In this document: in pieces, positions 16,067-23,932 of the stretch
Layout: the number at the start of each line of letters is the position of its first letter
Position numbering within the stretch: position 1 is the first letter of the stretch
Source of the DNA: Polyangia bacterium
GTDB taxonomy: Bacteria > Myxococcota_A > Polyangia > Polyangiales > Polyangiaceae
Assembly (NCBI GenBank): GCA_030426145.1
Contig: JAUHZF010000049.1
Coordinates: 1 to 35,322, forward strand
Direction of reading: 5' to 3'
Length of the DNA: 35,322 nt
Program-made: the position numbers and the translations under genes
Notes under the pieces: generated by a model
Databases searched by the model: none
What the model was told of the DNA's origin: nothing
Seen by the model: the letters and a program-made list of their open reading frames with translations, nothing else

Positions 16067-16672
16067 TCAGCTCCGGCGGAGGGCTTTGTCGACGATCTGC
16101 TGCGCGGTCGCGATCGCGCGGTCGTAGTCGGCGGGTACTGGCTTGAGGTCTGCGGCGTAGACGATGGCCCCCCCGGGACGAAGCTCGATGTGGCCCTTGA
16201 AGCCCCAGCTCTGGAGCAACCGCCGGAGACTCGGGCTCACGGCAGACTGGGCTTCGTCGGGGCTCGAGGCTCGGGTGACCACGTTCTCGTCCCAGACGGG
16301 ATCGCCCAACTTCACCACGGGGGGCGGCGGGTCGACGATGAAGGCCGCACGAGACATGAAGTGATCACCTCCGGCTTGTAACGAGGCGCGCCGGCGCAGG
16401 CCAGGGTGCGCGACGAAGGCGTAGAGGGCGCGATCGACGGGCTCGGTGTCGATGATCTCCGTCCAGGGCTCTACCACGGTGATGGTGCCGGGCGCCAGGG
16501 TGACGGTGCACGCGTTGAAGTAGTACGCGGGGGAGACGAGCGTATCGAGCGGCTCCCAACTGCGAAACCAGCCCTGCTCGGGGCGGGGCTGGTTGTTCAA
16601 TCGTCGGTGACGCGCCCAGGCGGTGATCGCCTCGGTGCCGTAGGGCAGGTGAGCGGGCGCGTCGTCGCTCAT
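16067..16672 (-). CDS. Hypothetical protein, 201 aa
   Basis: The family is not recognised. There is no signal peptide, lipobox or membrane segment, so a cytoplasmic protein is inferred. It holds several aromatic/proline stretches (GWFRSWEPLDTLVSPAYYFN) and a C-terminal half with alternating strands and helices, including FIVDPPPPVVKLGDPVWDEN and HIELRPGGAIVYAADLK. Gene start is seven bases after the stop of the Cys-repeat lipoprotein, so the two are probably transcribed together. The stop codon lies 52 bases beyond the response-regulator start, which reads in the same direction. Confidence 0.65.
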   Translation of the reverse strand: MSDDAPAHLPYGTEAITAWARHRRLNNQPRPEQGWFRSWEPLDTLVSPAYYFNACTVTLAPGTITVVEPWTEIIDTEPVDRALYAFVAHPGLRRRASLQAGGDHFMSRAAFIVDPPPPVVKLGDPVWDENVVTRASSPDEAQSAVSPSLRRLLQSWGFKGHIELRPGGAIVYAADLKPVPADYDRAIATAQQIVDKALRRS

Positions 16673-16679
16673 GGCGCGA

Positions 16680-17858
16680 TCAGTTTCCGATGGATCCGCT
16701 GACGTTGGCGCTCGCTTCTACGCTCACGCTCACGCTCGCGCTCGCCTCGAAGGCCATCTGTCCGGCGGCGACGAGGCATCCCTGGGCCTGCGCCCCCGCG
16801 GAGCCGACGGCGCTGGGGAGGGCCTTGCCCTGCTCGACGAGAACCGTGCCCTGGGTCTTGAGGCGGGCGGCGATCCCCTGCTGGATGTTGATGATCTTCG
16901 GGTAGGCGGTCTTGAGCCCGTTCACGAGGCCCTTGAGCTCGACGCTGGCGTCACCGTTGCCGACGAGCTCGACGCCGATCGAGGGCGGGTGGCACTTCAG
17001 CTTGGCGCTGGCTTGCGCGGCACAGTTGGCCTGGCAGTCGACGGATACGCTGGGGGGCTTGACCGTGCCCGTGCAGGAGGGGGCTTCCATGGTGGCGGTG
17101 CAGGCGCCTTCGCAGGTCCCCTCGCACTTGCCCGAGGCCTCCATCGAGCAGGTGCCGCTGCACGAGCCTTCGCACTTGCCGTCGCAGCTTCCGCTCACGT
17201 CTTCGCCGTTGCACTGGCCCTGGCAGGTGCCGTCGCAGGTGCCGCCGCACGCTGCGCTTCCTTCGACGATGCACTTGCCGTTGCAGTCGGCGTTGCACTC
17301 GCCGCGGATCGAGCCGCCCTCGCACGACGCGGTGAGGTTGCCCGGGTCGATGGCAGCGCCGCACTGAGCGAGACACTCCTGCATCGCGTCGAAGGGCATC
17401 TCGCACACGGGGGGCTTGGGCGGCGTGATGCGAAGCTCGAAGTCTCCCTTGGCCGCGATGGTCGCCTTGATCTTGGCGGACACGGCGTTGCACACCGCCT
17501 TCGCACCTTCCCCGGAGTCGGCGTCGGCTTGGAGATCGGCATCGCTCATGTTCATCGCGGCGCCGAGCTCGCGACAGGAAGCGATGAGGTCGGCCTCGAC
17601 CGAAGCGGCGGTGTGCTCGTATTCGTAGACGGCGCCGATGAAGCCGCGCACCTTGGTCTGCACGTCGGCGCTGCCCTCCACCGCGAGGGAGGCCACGTCA
17701 CCATTGCGCAGGGCGGGGCAGTCGGCGGCGGCCATCGCCCCACTCGCGAGCTGCGTCGCGCCCCCCGCGAGCTGGCCCAGGGTTCCGCAGTTCACCAGCA
17801 CCGGCGACAACAGACCCACCATCATGAGCGGAGCGCTCACCGTCTTCCAAAACCTCAT
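16680..17858 (-). CDS. Lipoprotein with CxGxC-type cysteine repeats
   Basis: The 392-residue protein starts with a signal peptide and lipobox ending in PVLVNC. After a helical first part, residues about 150-270 contain a dense array of cysteines with 3-4-residue spacing (CNADCNGKC, CGGTCDGTCQGQC, CDGKCEGSCSGTC, CEGTCEGAC). This gives a repeating x-C-x-G/E-x-C pattern that suggests a disulfide-rich rod or a metal-binding stretch outside the inner membrane. The C-terminus is helical and ends in a Ser/Val/Ala tail (ASVSVSVEASANVSG). The function is unknown. It sits downstream of the MYXO-CTERM protein gene on the same strand (86 bases) and directly upstream of a hypothetical gene. Confidence 0.78.
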   Translation of the reverse strand: MRFWKTVSAPLMMVGLLSPVLVNCGTLGQLAGGATQLASGAMAAADCPALRNGDVASLAVEGSADVQTKVRGFIGAVYEYEHTAASVEADLIASCRELGAAMNMSDADLQADADSGEGAKAVCNAVSAKIKATIAAKGDFELRITPPKPPVCEMPFDAMQECLAQCGAAIDPGNLTASCEGGSIRGECNADCNGKCIVEGSAACGGTCDGTCQGQCNGEDVSGSCDGKCEGSCSGTCSMEASGKCEGTCEGACTATMEAPSCTGTVKPPSVSVDCQANCAAQASAKLKCHPPSIGVELVGNGDASVELKGLVNGLKTAYPKIINIQQGIAARLKTQGTVLVEQGKALPSAVGSAGAQAQGCLVAAGQMAFEASASVSVSVEASANVSGSIGN

Positions 17859-17944
17859 CGGTACGATCCTTCCCCGCGCCGGAGCGTCGTGCTCGGTCGC
17901 GGTAGCGAGGCGGGTTTTGCCCCATGTGCGAGGTCAAGGCAAGG

Positions 17945-19072
17945 TCACCCTCCCCCAGGGCGGGCTCGTCGCCGTAGCCACGGGAGGGCCAGGAGCGCGG
18001 CCCACCAGGGATGCTGATCGCGCGTTCGACCCGCGGTGCGACAGCTGCAATCACCCTCGGTCACGGGGTCGGGGTCGGCGGTTTGGCCCCCGGTGCCGGC
18101 GCTCCCGCCGACGCCGGCCGGACCCCCGCCCACGCCGGCGGTCGTCGTGGCGCCGCCGCCGCCGCCTCCACCGCCGCCCCCACCTTCGTCACCCTGGCAG
18201 ATGGTCTCGTGCAGGGGCCGGGTCTGCGCGCAGTCGGTGGGACCAGCGCAGCTCGGGTCCGGCAGCGCAGGGGGGGAGCTGCCGTTGCCGATGTCGCCGG
18301 GGTTGGGGTAGGCGAGGGGCGTGGGGTCCCACTGGCCTTGGGTGAACTCGATCCGGCCGAAGACCTTTTCCTGGTAGGGGCGAGAGCCGCCCACCTGGGG
18401 GTCGTAGACCCCGCGATTCGGGTCGTAGTTCGGGTTGTTGGGGTTGTTGCTGTAGGCGAGACCGTTGTAGGCCCAGGTCGCGATGTACCAGTGTTCGAGG
18501 ACCCGAGGCTGGTTGTCGCCCACGCATTGGGTCGCGCGCCATTTGCCGGCGAGGATGCGGGTCCCGGTCGCGAGATTGTAGGTCGGGTCCGAGGCGACGC
18601 GGCCGCGGTCGAAATCGGGGGTCTCGCCGATGTGCATGCCGCTCGTGACCTGAGAGATCCCGTAGCCGCAGTCGAAGCTGATGATGGTTCGGGACGGGCC
18701 GCCCACCTGGTCGGACGGGGTGGTGGGAACGCAGAACTGACGCCAGCCGGACTCGGCCTGGGCGATGGCCTTCAGCAGCTCACAAGGGAAGCGTGCGGGG
18801 ACCTGCGTCAGGGGCTCGGGGTTCCCACAACCCTGGCCGATGTCGTCGACGGTGGGTCCCGCGTCGCCCCACGCCTCGGGCCCGCGCGATACGAGGTCGA
18901 AGATCTGGTTCCACTCCGCCACGCTGGGGTTGTCGCCGTTGACGGCTTCGATGCCGCACTGGTTGTTGTTGTTCGCGCTCGACAGCGTGTAGCTGGGGCA
19001 GAACTGGGCCGCGGCCGGCGCGCTGAGCGCGGCGCCGATACCGACGACGACCGCGATGGGGAGGGTCCTCAT
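17945..19072 (-). CDS. Secreted lysozyme/transglycosylase-like protein with MYXO-CTERM-like tail
   Basis: The 375-residue protein has a signal peptide (about 1-22, ending SAPAAA). A domain with ELLKAIAQAESGW (Glu107) followed by CGYGISQVTSGM resembles the catalytic Glu and GYG-Q motifs of SLT/lysozyme-type muramidases, so peptidoglycan cleavage is inferred. The rest of the domain has several cysteines. A glycine-rich linker (about residue 292 on) precedes a C-terminal CSCR, a short hydrophobic helix (WWAALLALPWL) and an Arg cluster (RRRAR), which is the MYXO-CTERM sorting layout of Myxococcota. ATG 19072 overlaps the upstream stop in ATGA, so it is coupled to the lipoprotein gene before it. 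Confidence 0.78.
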   Translation of the reverse strand: MRTLPIAVVVGIGAALSAPAAAQFCPSYTLSSANNNNQCGIEAVNGDNPSVAEWNQIFDLVSRGPEAWGDAGPTVDDIGQGCGNPEPLTQVPARFPCELLKAIAQAESGWRQFCVPTTPSDQVGGPSRTIISFDCGYGISQVTSGMHIGETPDFDRGRVASDPTYNLATGTRILAGKWRATQCVGDNQPRVLEHWYIATWAYNGLAYSNNPNNPNYDPNRGVYDPQVGGSRPYQEKVFGRIEFTQGQWDPTPLAYPNPGDIGNGSSPPALPDPSCAGPTDCAQTRPLHETICQGDEGGGGGGGGGGGATTTAGVGGGPAGVGGSAGTGGQTADPDPVTEGDCSCRTAGRTRDQHPWWAALLALPWLRRRARPGGG

Positions 19073-20196
19073 CGCACACCTCCGGCGAAGCCGGCGATGG
19101 CGATCCTTTCGCCCGGCGGCGGCTCGGGGGCCGAGACACGACCCGTCGTACGATCGAAGACGAAGGGCCGGGGAAGTGCGCCAGCGCGGGTGTGAAGCAG
19201 CGCGACGAAGCGGCGGTCGGCGCTGGTCGCGCGCAGTAGGTCGACCCCCGGTCCCAACGGTCGAGCGGACACGGGGTCGTGTACGCCGCGCAGCATCATC
19301 CCCTCGCGCCGCGGGTTGATGAGCAGACCGCCGCCGGGCCAGGCGTGGGGCGCGAGGGCGAAGGTGTCGTCTTCGTAGAGCACCTCCGGGGCAGCACCTT
19401 CGCGGCGGCCGTCGACCCGAAGGGCTTGCCAGCGGTGCGTATCGTCGGGGTGGCGCTGGCGAAAGATCAGGTGACCGTCCTCGTCGAGCGAGAAGTCACG
19501 TGCATAGGGAAGCACGGACCCGCGGATCACCCTGAGCCGCCCCTGCGCGTCGACGGCGATGAGGTCGGCCCCGCGCGGGCCCACGCGGTAGAGGTAGGCC
19601 TCACCACCTCGGCTCGCGGCAAGATGCAGGTGGTGCCCTTCGAAGTCGTGCCAGCGACGCAGGGCACCGGTCGCTGGGTCGACCTCGTCGAGGGTGAAGC
19701 GGTCCACGCGCGTCTCGCCTTCGACGGGAACGCCGGCCTCGCCACGAACGACGAGCACCCGACCCGCGTCGTCGACGTGAGGGCGGCCCGCATGTGTGAG
19801 CGAGGTGGCGAGGCGTTCGGAGGTGCCGTCGGTGTCGACGCGAAACAGCACGTAGTCGAAGCTGCGATCGCGCGCCTGCCCCTGTGAGGCAGCGAGCAGC
19901 GTGGTGCCGCTCGGGTGCAGGGCCGCGCGCGGGGTGGCGTCGGCGCGGTGGAGCACGGTCGCGAAGGGCGCCGGCCATGTGCCGTCCGGCTTGACCCGAT
20001 AGAAGCGGCTGTGGCCCGAGCGGTCGGTGCCGACGACCATCAGTTCAGGGGCCGGCGTCGTGGTGGCGTCGCCGGGTTGGGCCACGTCGCTGACCGGGTC
20101 GCGGCCTGCGTTCGGCGTCTCCTTGGAAGTGACGCCGCAGGCGCCGATGGCGATGACGAGTGAGGTGACGCGCGCGCTTCGGCCCAGCCTGCCCAT
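19069..20196 (-). CDS. Lipoprotein with propeller-like repeats
   Basis: The 375-residue product begins with a signal peptide ending in AIGAC, giving a lipid-modified Cys. The mature domain has repeated strand-turn units: VVGTDRSGHSRFYRVKPDG, ALHPSGTTLLAASQG, YVLFRVDTDGTSERLAT, AGRPHVDDAGRVLVVRGEA and similar, each about 40-50 residues with Asp/Gly turns. This is the texture of a TolB/WD40-like beta-propeller. A binding role in the envelope is inferred and the ligand is unknown. The gene overlaps the transglycosylase-like gene by four bases, suggesting the two products act together. Confidence 0.72.
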   Translation of the reverse strand: MGRLGRSARVTSLVIAIGACGVTSKETPNAGRDPVSDVAQPGDATTTPAPELMVVGTDRSGHSRFYRVKPDGTWPAPFATVLHRADATPRAALHPSGTTLLAASQGQARDRSFDYVLFRVDTDGTSERLATSLTHAGRPHVDDAGRVLVVRGEAGVPVEGETRVDRFTLDEVDPATGALRRWHDFEGHHLHLAASRGGEAYLYRVGPRGADLIAVDAQGRLRVIRGSVLPYARDFSLDEDGHLIFRQRHPDDTHRWQALRVDGRREGAAPEVLYEDDTFALAPHAWPGGGLLINPRREGMMLRGVHDPVSARPLGPGVDLLRATSADRRFVALLHTRAGALPRPFVFDRTTGRVSAPEPPPGERIAIAGFAGGVR

Positions 20197-20246
20197 GACG
20201 GCAAGCTAGCCGAAGGGCATGGATCCTCTCAATGCGACCTGTTGGG

Positions 20247-21530
20247 TCACACCTTCAGGCGGGCCCGGATCCGATCGAAGCCGGGCACGCCCGGACCGCC
20301 CATGGAGGTGCGGGCGCGGAGGCTTGCTTCCGGGTCTCCTTCGAGGCTGTCGAGCTCGGCCGCGACCTGGCGGTAGGCGTCGCGGAAGGGCACCCCCTGG
20401 GCGGTGAGCTCGACGGCGCGGTCGGTGGCGTAACACGCGGTGTCGATGCTGGCGCGCATGCGATCGCGGTCGAAGGTCATGCCTTCCACGAGACGCGGCA
20501 CGAGCCGCAGCGTGGCCAGGGCTTCATCGAGCCCGCGCATCAAGGGGGCTTTGGTGAGCTGGGCGTCGCGGTGGTAGCCGCTCGGCAGCGAGAGCATGCC
20601 CATCAGCTCCGCGATGGCGCCCTGCACCACGGAGGGAGAGGCACGCATGAGCTCGACGAGGTCGGGGTTGCGTTTGTTGGGCATGATCGACGAGCCCGTG
20701 GTGAGCGCGCGGTCGAGCTTCACGAAGCCGAACTCGTCGGTGGTGAAGAGGGAAAGATCCCAGGCGAGGCGGCGCACCGCCACCATCAGCTGCCAGGCAG
20801 CGGTGAGGATCTGCACCGCGACCACACCCCGCGCGGCTTGGTCCGCCATGGGGCTCAGGGCCACCCCGTCGAACCCGAGCTCCTGCGCGACGCCTTCGCG
20901 ATCGAGCGGGAGATTGACCCCGTAGCCGGCGGCCCCGCCGAGAGGGGAGCGGTTCACGAGGCCTCGCACCGCACGCACCATGTCGAGGCCATCGGCGAAC
21001 GACGCCGCGACCGATGCGAGCCAGAACCCGGCGGTCGAGGGCACGGCATGCTGCAGGTGGGTGAAGCCGACCAACGGCTGCTGACCCTCGGCCTCGGCGC
21101 GTTCGAGGATGGCCTCACCGGCCGCCACCGTGGCATCGGCCAGCGCATCGAGCGCGTCGCGTTGGTAGAGCCGCAGCGCGACGAGCACCTGATCGTTGCG
21201 GCTACGGCCGGTGTGGACCTTCTTGCCCACGTCGCCAAGCTGAGCCACCAGCGCGGCCTCGATGGCACCATGACCGTCCTCGTCGTCTTCGGTCAGCACC
21301 ATCTCGCCCTGATGCACGTGGGCGAGCAGCGTCTCGAGCGCGGCGACGAGCTGGTCGCGTTCGACGTCGCTCAGCACGCCGATGCGAGCGAGGCCCCTCA
21401 CGTGGGCGATGCTCGCGGAGAGGTCGTAAGGCAGGAGGCGCTGATCGAGACGCCAGTCGTCGCGGGCCGTGTACCGCATCATCGCGGCGTCGACGTCGTC
21501 TCCCTTGTCCCAGATCCGGCGAGTGCTCAT
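20247..21530 (-). CDS. argH: Argininosuccinate lyase
   Basis: This cytoplasmic enzyme splits argininosuccinate into arginine and fumarate, the last step of arginine synthesis. The 427-residue length is slightly short for the family. KKVHTGRSRNDQV binds substrate, and GFTHLQHAVP holds the catalytic His. GSSIMPNKRNPD is the flexible signature loop carrying the catalytic Ser; here the usual Gln after Pro is Asn and the following residues are Lys-Arg. ATG 21530 (MSTRR) is preferred because the weak AGG upstream lies nine bases away, while for ATG 21536 it would be only three bases off. It is divergent from the DUF1801 gene. Confidence 0.95.
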   Translation of the reverse strand: MSTRRIWDKGDDVDAAMMRYTARDDWRLDQRLLPYDLSASIAHVRGLARIGVLSDVERDQLVAALETLLAHVHQGEMVLTEDDEDGHGAIEAALVAQLGDVGKKVHTGRSRNDQVLVALRLYQRDALDALADATVAAGEAILERAEAEGQQPLVGFTHLQHAVPSTAGFWLASVAASFADGLDMVRAVRGLVNRSPLGGAAGYGVNLPLDREGVAQELGFDGVALSPMADQAARGVVAVQILTAAWQLMVAVRRLAWDLSLFTTDEFGFVKLDRALTTGSSIMPNKRNPDLVELMRASPSVVQGAIAELMGMLSLPSGYHRDAQLTKAPLMRGLDEALATLRLVPRLVEGMTFDRDRMRASIDTACYATDRAVELTAQGVPFRDAYRQVAAELDSLEGDPEASLRARTSMGGPGVPGFDRIRARLKV

Positions 21531-21665
21531 GGTCATGCGCCTACCATTGCCTACGCGCGGTGACCCGGGTCATTCCCGCAGACGCTCCGCGCCGACCGTG
21601 ACCGGGGCCGCGGGCGGTCTCACTTTCTCGATGCGCTCGCACAGCGCTTGAAGGACGATGGCTCG

Positions 21666-22082
21666 GTGCCGAAGACGAAGCCCAAGCTCCTATCGGGCGG
21701 CAACCCGCAGATCCCCAAGGGCGACGGTGACGCCCCCGTAGAGGCCTACATCGCGGCCATGCCCGGCTGGAAACACGCCGTTGGTCGACAGCTCGATGCC
21801 CTCATCGTGAAGACCGTGCCCGGCGTGCAGAAAGCCGTGCGCTGGAACAGCCCCTTCTACGGCCTCGAAGGGCAAGGCTGGTTCGTGTCCTTCCACTGCT
21901 TCGCGAAGTACATCAAGGTCACCTTCTTCAAAGGGGGCGCCCTCGAGCCACCCCCACCCGTGAGCTCGAAGCAACCGGAGGTACGCTACCTGCACGTCGG
22001 AGAAGGCGAGCCACTCGACGAAACGAGCTTCGTGCGCTGGGTGGAACAAGCCGCGGCCATACCCGGAGAAACCCTCTTCTAG
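21666..22082 (+). CDS. DUF1801 (YdhG-like) protein
   Basis: The 138-residue product has the DUF1801 pattern: AYIAAMPGWKHAVGRQLDAL, then KAVRWNSPFYG, WFVSFHCFAKYIKVTFFKGG, and an acidic C-terminal helix. The family has a small alpha/beta fold with a pocket and no firmly shown reaction. It is probably cytoplasmic. GTG 21666 matches the start of the conserved N-terminus (PKTKPKLL). TTG 21648 is possible but adds only six residues. The stop is followed at once by a 120-base hexamer array that separates it from the convergent lipoprotein gene. Confidence 0.82.
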   Translation: MPKTKPKLLSGGNPQIPKGDGDAPVEAYIAAMPGWKHAVGRQLDALIVKTVPGVQKAVRWNSPFYGLEGQGWFVSFHCFAKYIKVTFFKGGALEPPPPVSSKQPEVRYLHVGEGEPLDETSFVRWVEQAAAIPGETLF

Positions 22083-22086
22083 CGGT

Positions 22087-22206
22087 TTCTCGTTCTCGTT
22101 CTCGTTCTCGTTCTCGTTCTCGCGCTCGTTCTCGCGCTCGTTCTCGCGCTCGTTCTCGTTCTCGCGCTCGTTCTCGCGCTCGTTCTCGTTCTCGCGCTCG
22201 ACCTCG
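22087..22206. repeat. Perfect array of 20 hexamers with CTCG core
   Basis: Twenty uninterrupted six-base units fill this stretch: 13 of TTCTCG, six of CGCTCG and one ACCTCG. The first six are all TTCTCG; the rest alternate in short patterns. It begins four bases after the DUF1801 stop codon. The other strand reads CGAGAA/CGAGCG. Confidence 0.95.
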
Positions 22207-22249
22207 AACCCGGAACCTCGAACCCGGAACCTCGAACCTCGAACCCGGA
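22201..22249. repeat. Three 14-base repeats plus one half unit
   Basis: ACCTCGAACCCGGA occurs at 22201-22214, 22215-22228 and 22236-22249, with the seven-base half unit ACCTCGA at 22229-22235 between the last two. The unit shares its ACCTCG start with the final hexamer of the adjoining array, so one may have arisen from the other. It ends seven bases before the stop of the minus-strand lipoprotein gene. Confidence 0.9.
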
Positions 22250-22256
22250 ACCTCTG

Positions 22257-22850
22257 TCAGTCGAGTGCAGCAGCGCTCGCGTAGAGGTGGAGCTCTCGCT
22301 GCGGGCCGTCGACCTTTTCCGGGTCCTCGCCGCCGTCTTGGGCGAGGTGGCGCGCGAATTTCTTGGTGACGATCTTCGGCTCGAGACGACCCTCGACCAC
22401 GGCCTCTCGGCCCTTGGCGGCGTCGGTCGGGAAGAAGAAGCCGCCCTCGTAGGTCACGATGCGCGCCTCGACGTCGCCATCGCGGATGGTCATCCAGCAG
22501 CCCTTCTTCTTGCAGACCTTGTCGACCTTGCCCCGCACCTTCACCACCGCCGGCTCGTCACCCATCTCCCTGGCTACGGCGGCGAGGTCTTTGGTTTCTG
22601 ACAGGGCGAAGGGTTTGCCGAAGTGCTTCTGGTCCGAGGCCGCCGGTGTAGCGGCAGCGTCACCACAGGCATCGTGGCCATGCGGGCATGCGTCGACCAC
22701 CTCGGGGCCCTTCGCGGGCTGGGCCGCTGCGGGCTCGGCTGGGGGCTGTGTCGCGTCTTTCTCAGGCGCGGGCGCCGGGGTGTTGCAGCCGATGAGGGCG
22801 GTCCCGGCGACGAGCCAGGCGCCGAGGACCAGAGTCGAGAAGCGCTTCAT
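22257..22850 (-). CDS. DUF4920 lipoprotein
   Basis: The 197-residue product starts with a signal peptide and lipobox TALIGC. A Pro/Ala/Lys-rich linker with a His/Cys cluster (DACPHGHDACGD) follows. The C-terminal domain (about 85-190) fits DUF4920, an OB-like fold: VVKVRGKVDKVCKKKGCWMTI, RIVTYEGGFFFP and VVEGRLEPK. The two cysteines of CKKKGCWM are the hallmark and may bind metal or form a disulfide. It should sit in the periplasm, anchored by lipid. ATG 22850 gives the signal peptide. It is convergent with the DUF1801 gene, with repeats between them. Confidence 0.85.
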   Translation of the reverse strand: MKRFSTLVLGAWLVAGTALIGCNTPAPAPEKDATQPPAEPAAAQPAKGPEVVDACPHGHDACGDAAATPAASDQKHFGKPFALSETKDLAAVAREMGDEPAVVKVRGKVDKVCKKKGCWMTIRDGDVEARIVTYEGGFFFPTDAAKGREAVVEGRLEPKIVTKKFARHLAQDGGEDPEKVDGPQRELHLYASAAALD

Positions 22851-22887
22851 CGCCGCGGAAGCTAGCACACGACCCCCAGCAGGCCAC

Positions 22888-23865
22888 TCACGGGGTCGCC
22901 GCGAAGGTCGGTAGGACCTCCGTGCGCAACAGATCGGGGAGCATGCGAACGTGCGCGCAGTGGGCGTCCTTGCCCGCGCCGGTGAACCCTCGCACGTGAA
23001 AGCCGTCCTCGTCGTAGGTCGTCTTGAGCTCGACGCCGTAGAAGGGGACCATGCCCGCGTAGTGGCGCTGGCCGGCGATCTCGCCCAACAGGTGGTCGGC
23101 CACCTCGGAGGTGGACGCATAGCCGGGAGGCCGGATCTCGGAATGGGTGAGCACCATCGTCGTCTCGCCCGAGCGCGCGCGCTCGGCGAAACGAAGGAAT
23201 GGCGCGAGCCCGGCGGGGTCGACCTCGCCGTGGCCGTCGTAGGAGGCGTGCACCGAGTCGAGCAGGACGAGCGCGTCGACCGATGCCGGCGCCTGGCGCA
23301 GGATCTGTCGCACCCCGCCATAGCCCGCGCTCCACGACGAGATCACGAGATATCTCAGCCGCGCCGGCGCGGCAGCACGACCCACCTCTTCGAGCAGCGT
23401 CGTGAAGACGTCGGCCTCGGCGAAGGCGCTCGCGTAGGCTCGGGAGCCCACCCCCGCATCCACGGTGGCGAGCACGACGCCGAGGTTGGCCGGCGCCACC
23501 ACGCGCTGCGCGGCGCCGCCCCCGTGCAGATGCACCACGAGGTCGTAGTGGCCGCTCAGGCCCTTGGGCACGATGACCGTGCCCTTGGACATGGTGATGG
23601 GCTCGCCGTAGTCGCCCATGCCCCGGTCCCCGATGGCACAGCCCGATTCTTCCGCCTCCGGGTCGACGGGAGGGGCGATCGGTCGTGACGACGCGGTGGC
23701 GGTGGCGCTCGGCGTGACCCAAACGGCGCCCGCGAGGTCGTCGAACGCCATACCCGCTTCGGGACTTGCCGGCGCCGGAACGGGGCTTCGCGCCGAGGCC
23801 CCAAAGACGACGGCCGCGCTCGCGAGAACGAGCACGGCCGAGATCCGAGGTCGCGCCGGTGTCAT
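22888..23865 (-). CDS. Secreted alpha/beta-hydrolase-like protein
   Basis: The 325-residue protein starts with a hydrophobic signal segment (ISAVLVLASAAVVFGASA) without a lipobox, so export is inferred. From about residue 85 it has the order expected of an alpha/beta hydrolase: YDLVVHLHGGG at the oxyanion strand, LVISSWSAGYGG as the nucleophile elbow, ALVLLDSVHASYDG with a possible acid, and HVRGFTGAGKDAHCAH with a possible His. The elbow reads S-W-S-A-G rather than G-x-S-x-G. The substrate is unknown. ATG 23865 is used because it opens the signal peptide; the longer in-frame start at 24006 adds charged sequence. It lies 67 bases after the next lipoprotein gene on this strand. Confidence 0.7.
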   Translation of the reverse strand: MTPARPRISAVLVLASAAVVFGASARSPVPAPASPEAGMAFDDLAGAVWVTPSATATASSRPIAPPVDPEAEESGCAIGDRGMGDYGEPITMSKGTVIVPKGLSGHYDLVVHLHGGGAAQRVVAPANLGVVLATVDAGVGSRAYASAFAEADVFTTLLEEVGRAAAPARLRYLVISSWSAGYGGVRQILRQAPASVDALVLLDSVHASYDGHGEVDPAGLAPFLRFAERARSGETTMVLTHSEIRPPGYASTSEVADHLLGEIAGQRHYAGMVPFYGVELKTTYDEDGFHVRGFTGAGKDAHCAHVRMLPDLLRTEVLPTFAATP

Positions 23866-23932
23866 GCTTCCATCACCTGCGGAAGCAACCGCCAACGCTC
23901 GCCATTCATGCCCCGAGGGCGTGGCATTCGGT

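Noticed and set aside
18145..18190. GC-rich triplet run as a separate repeat element
   Set aside because: It encodes the poly-Gly linker of the MYXO-CTERM protein, so it is explained by coding.
16671..19195. Plus-strand open frames opposite the Cys-repeat lipoprotein and the MYXO-CTERM protein
   Set aside because: The minus-strand products have signal peptides, lipobox and sorting tail; the plus frames have none.
20232..21563. Plus-strand open frame opposite argH
   Set aside because: argH on the other strand has all family motifs.
22087..22249. CRISPR array
   Set aside because: Units are six and 14 bases with no spacers of unique sequence, and no cas gene is in the window.
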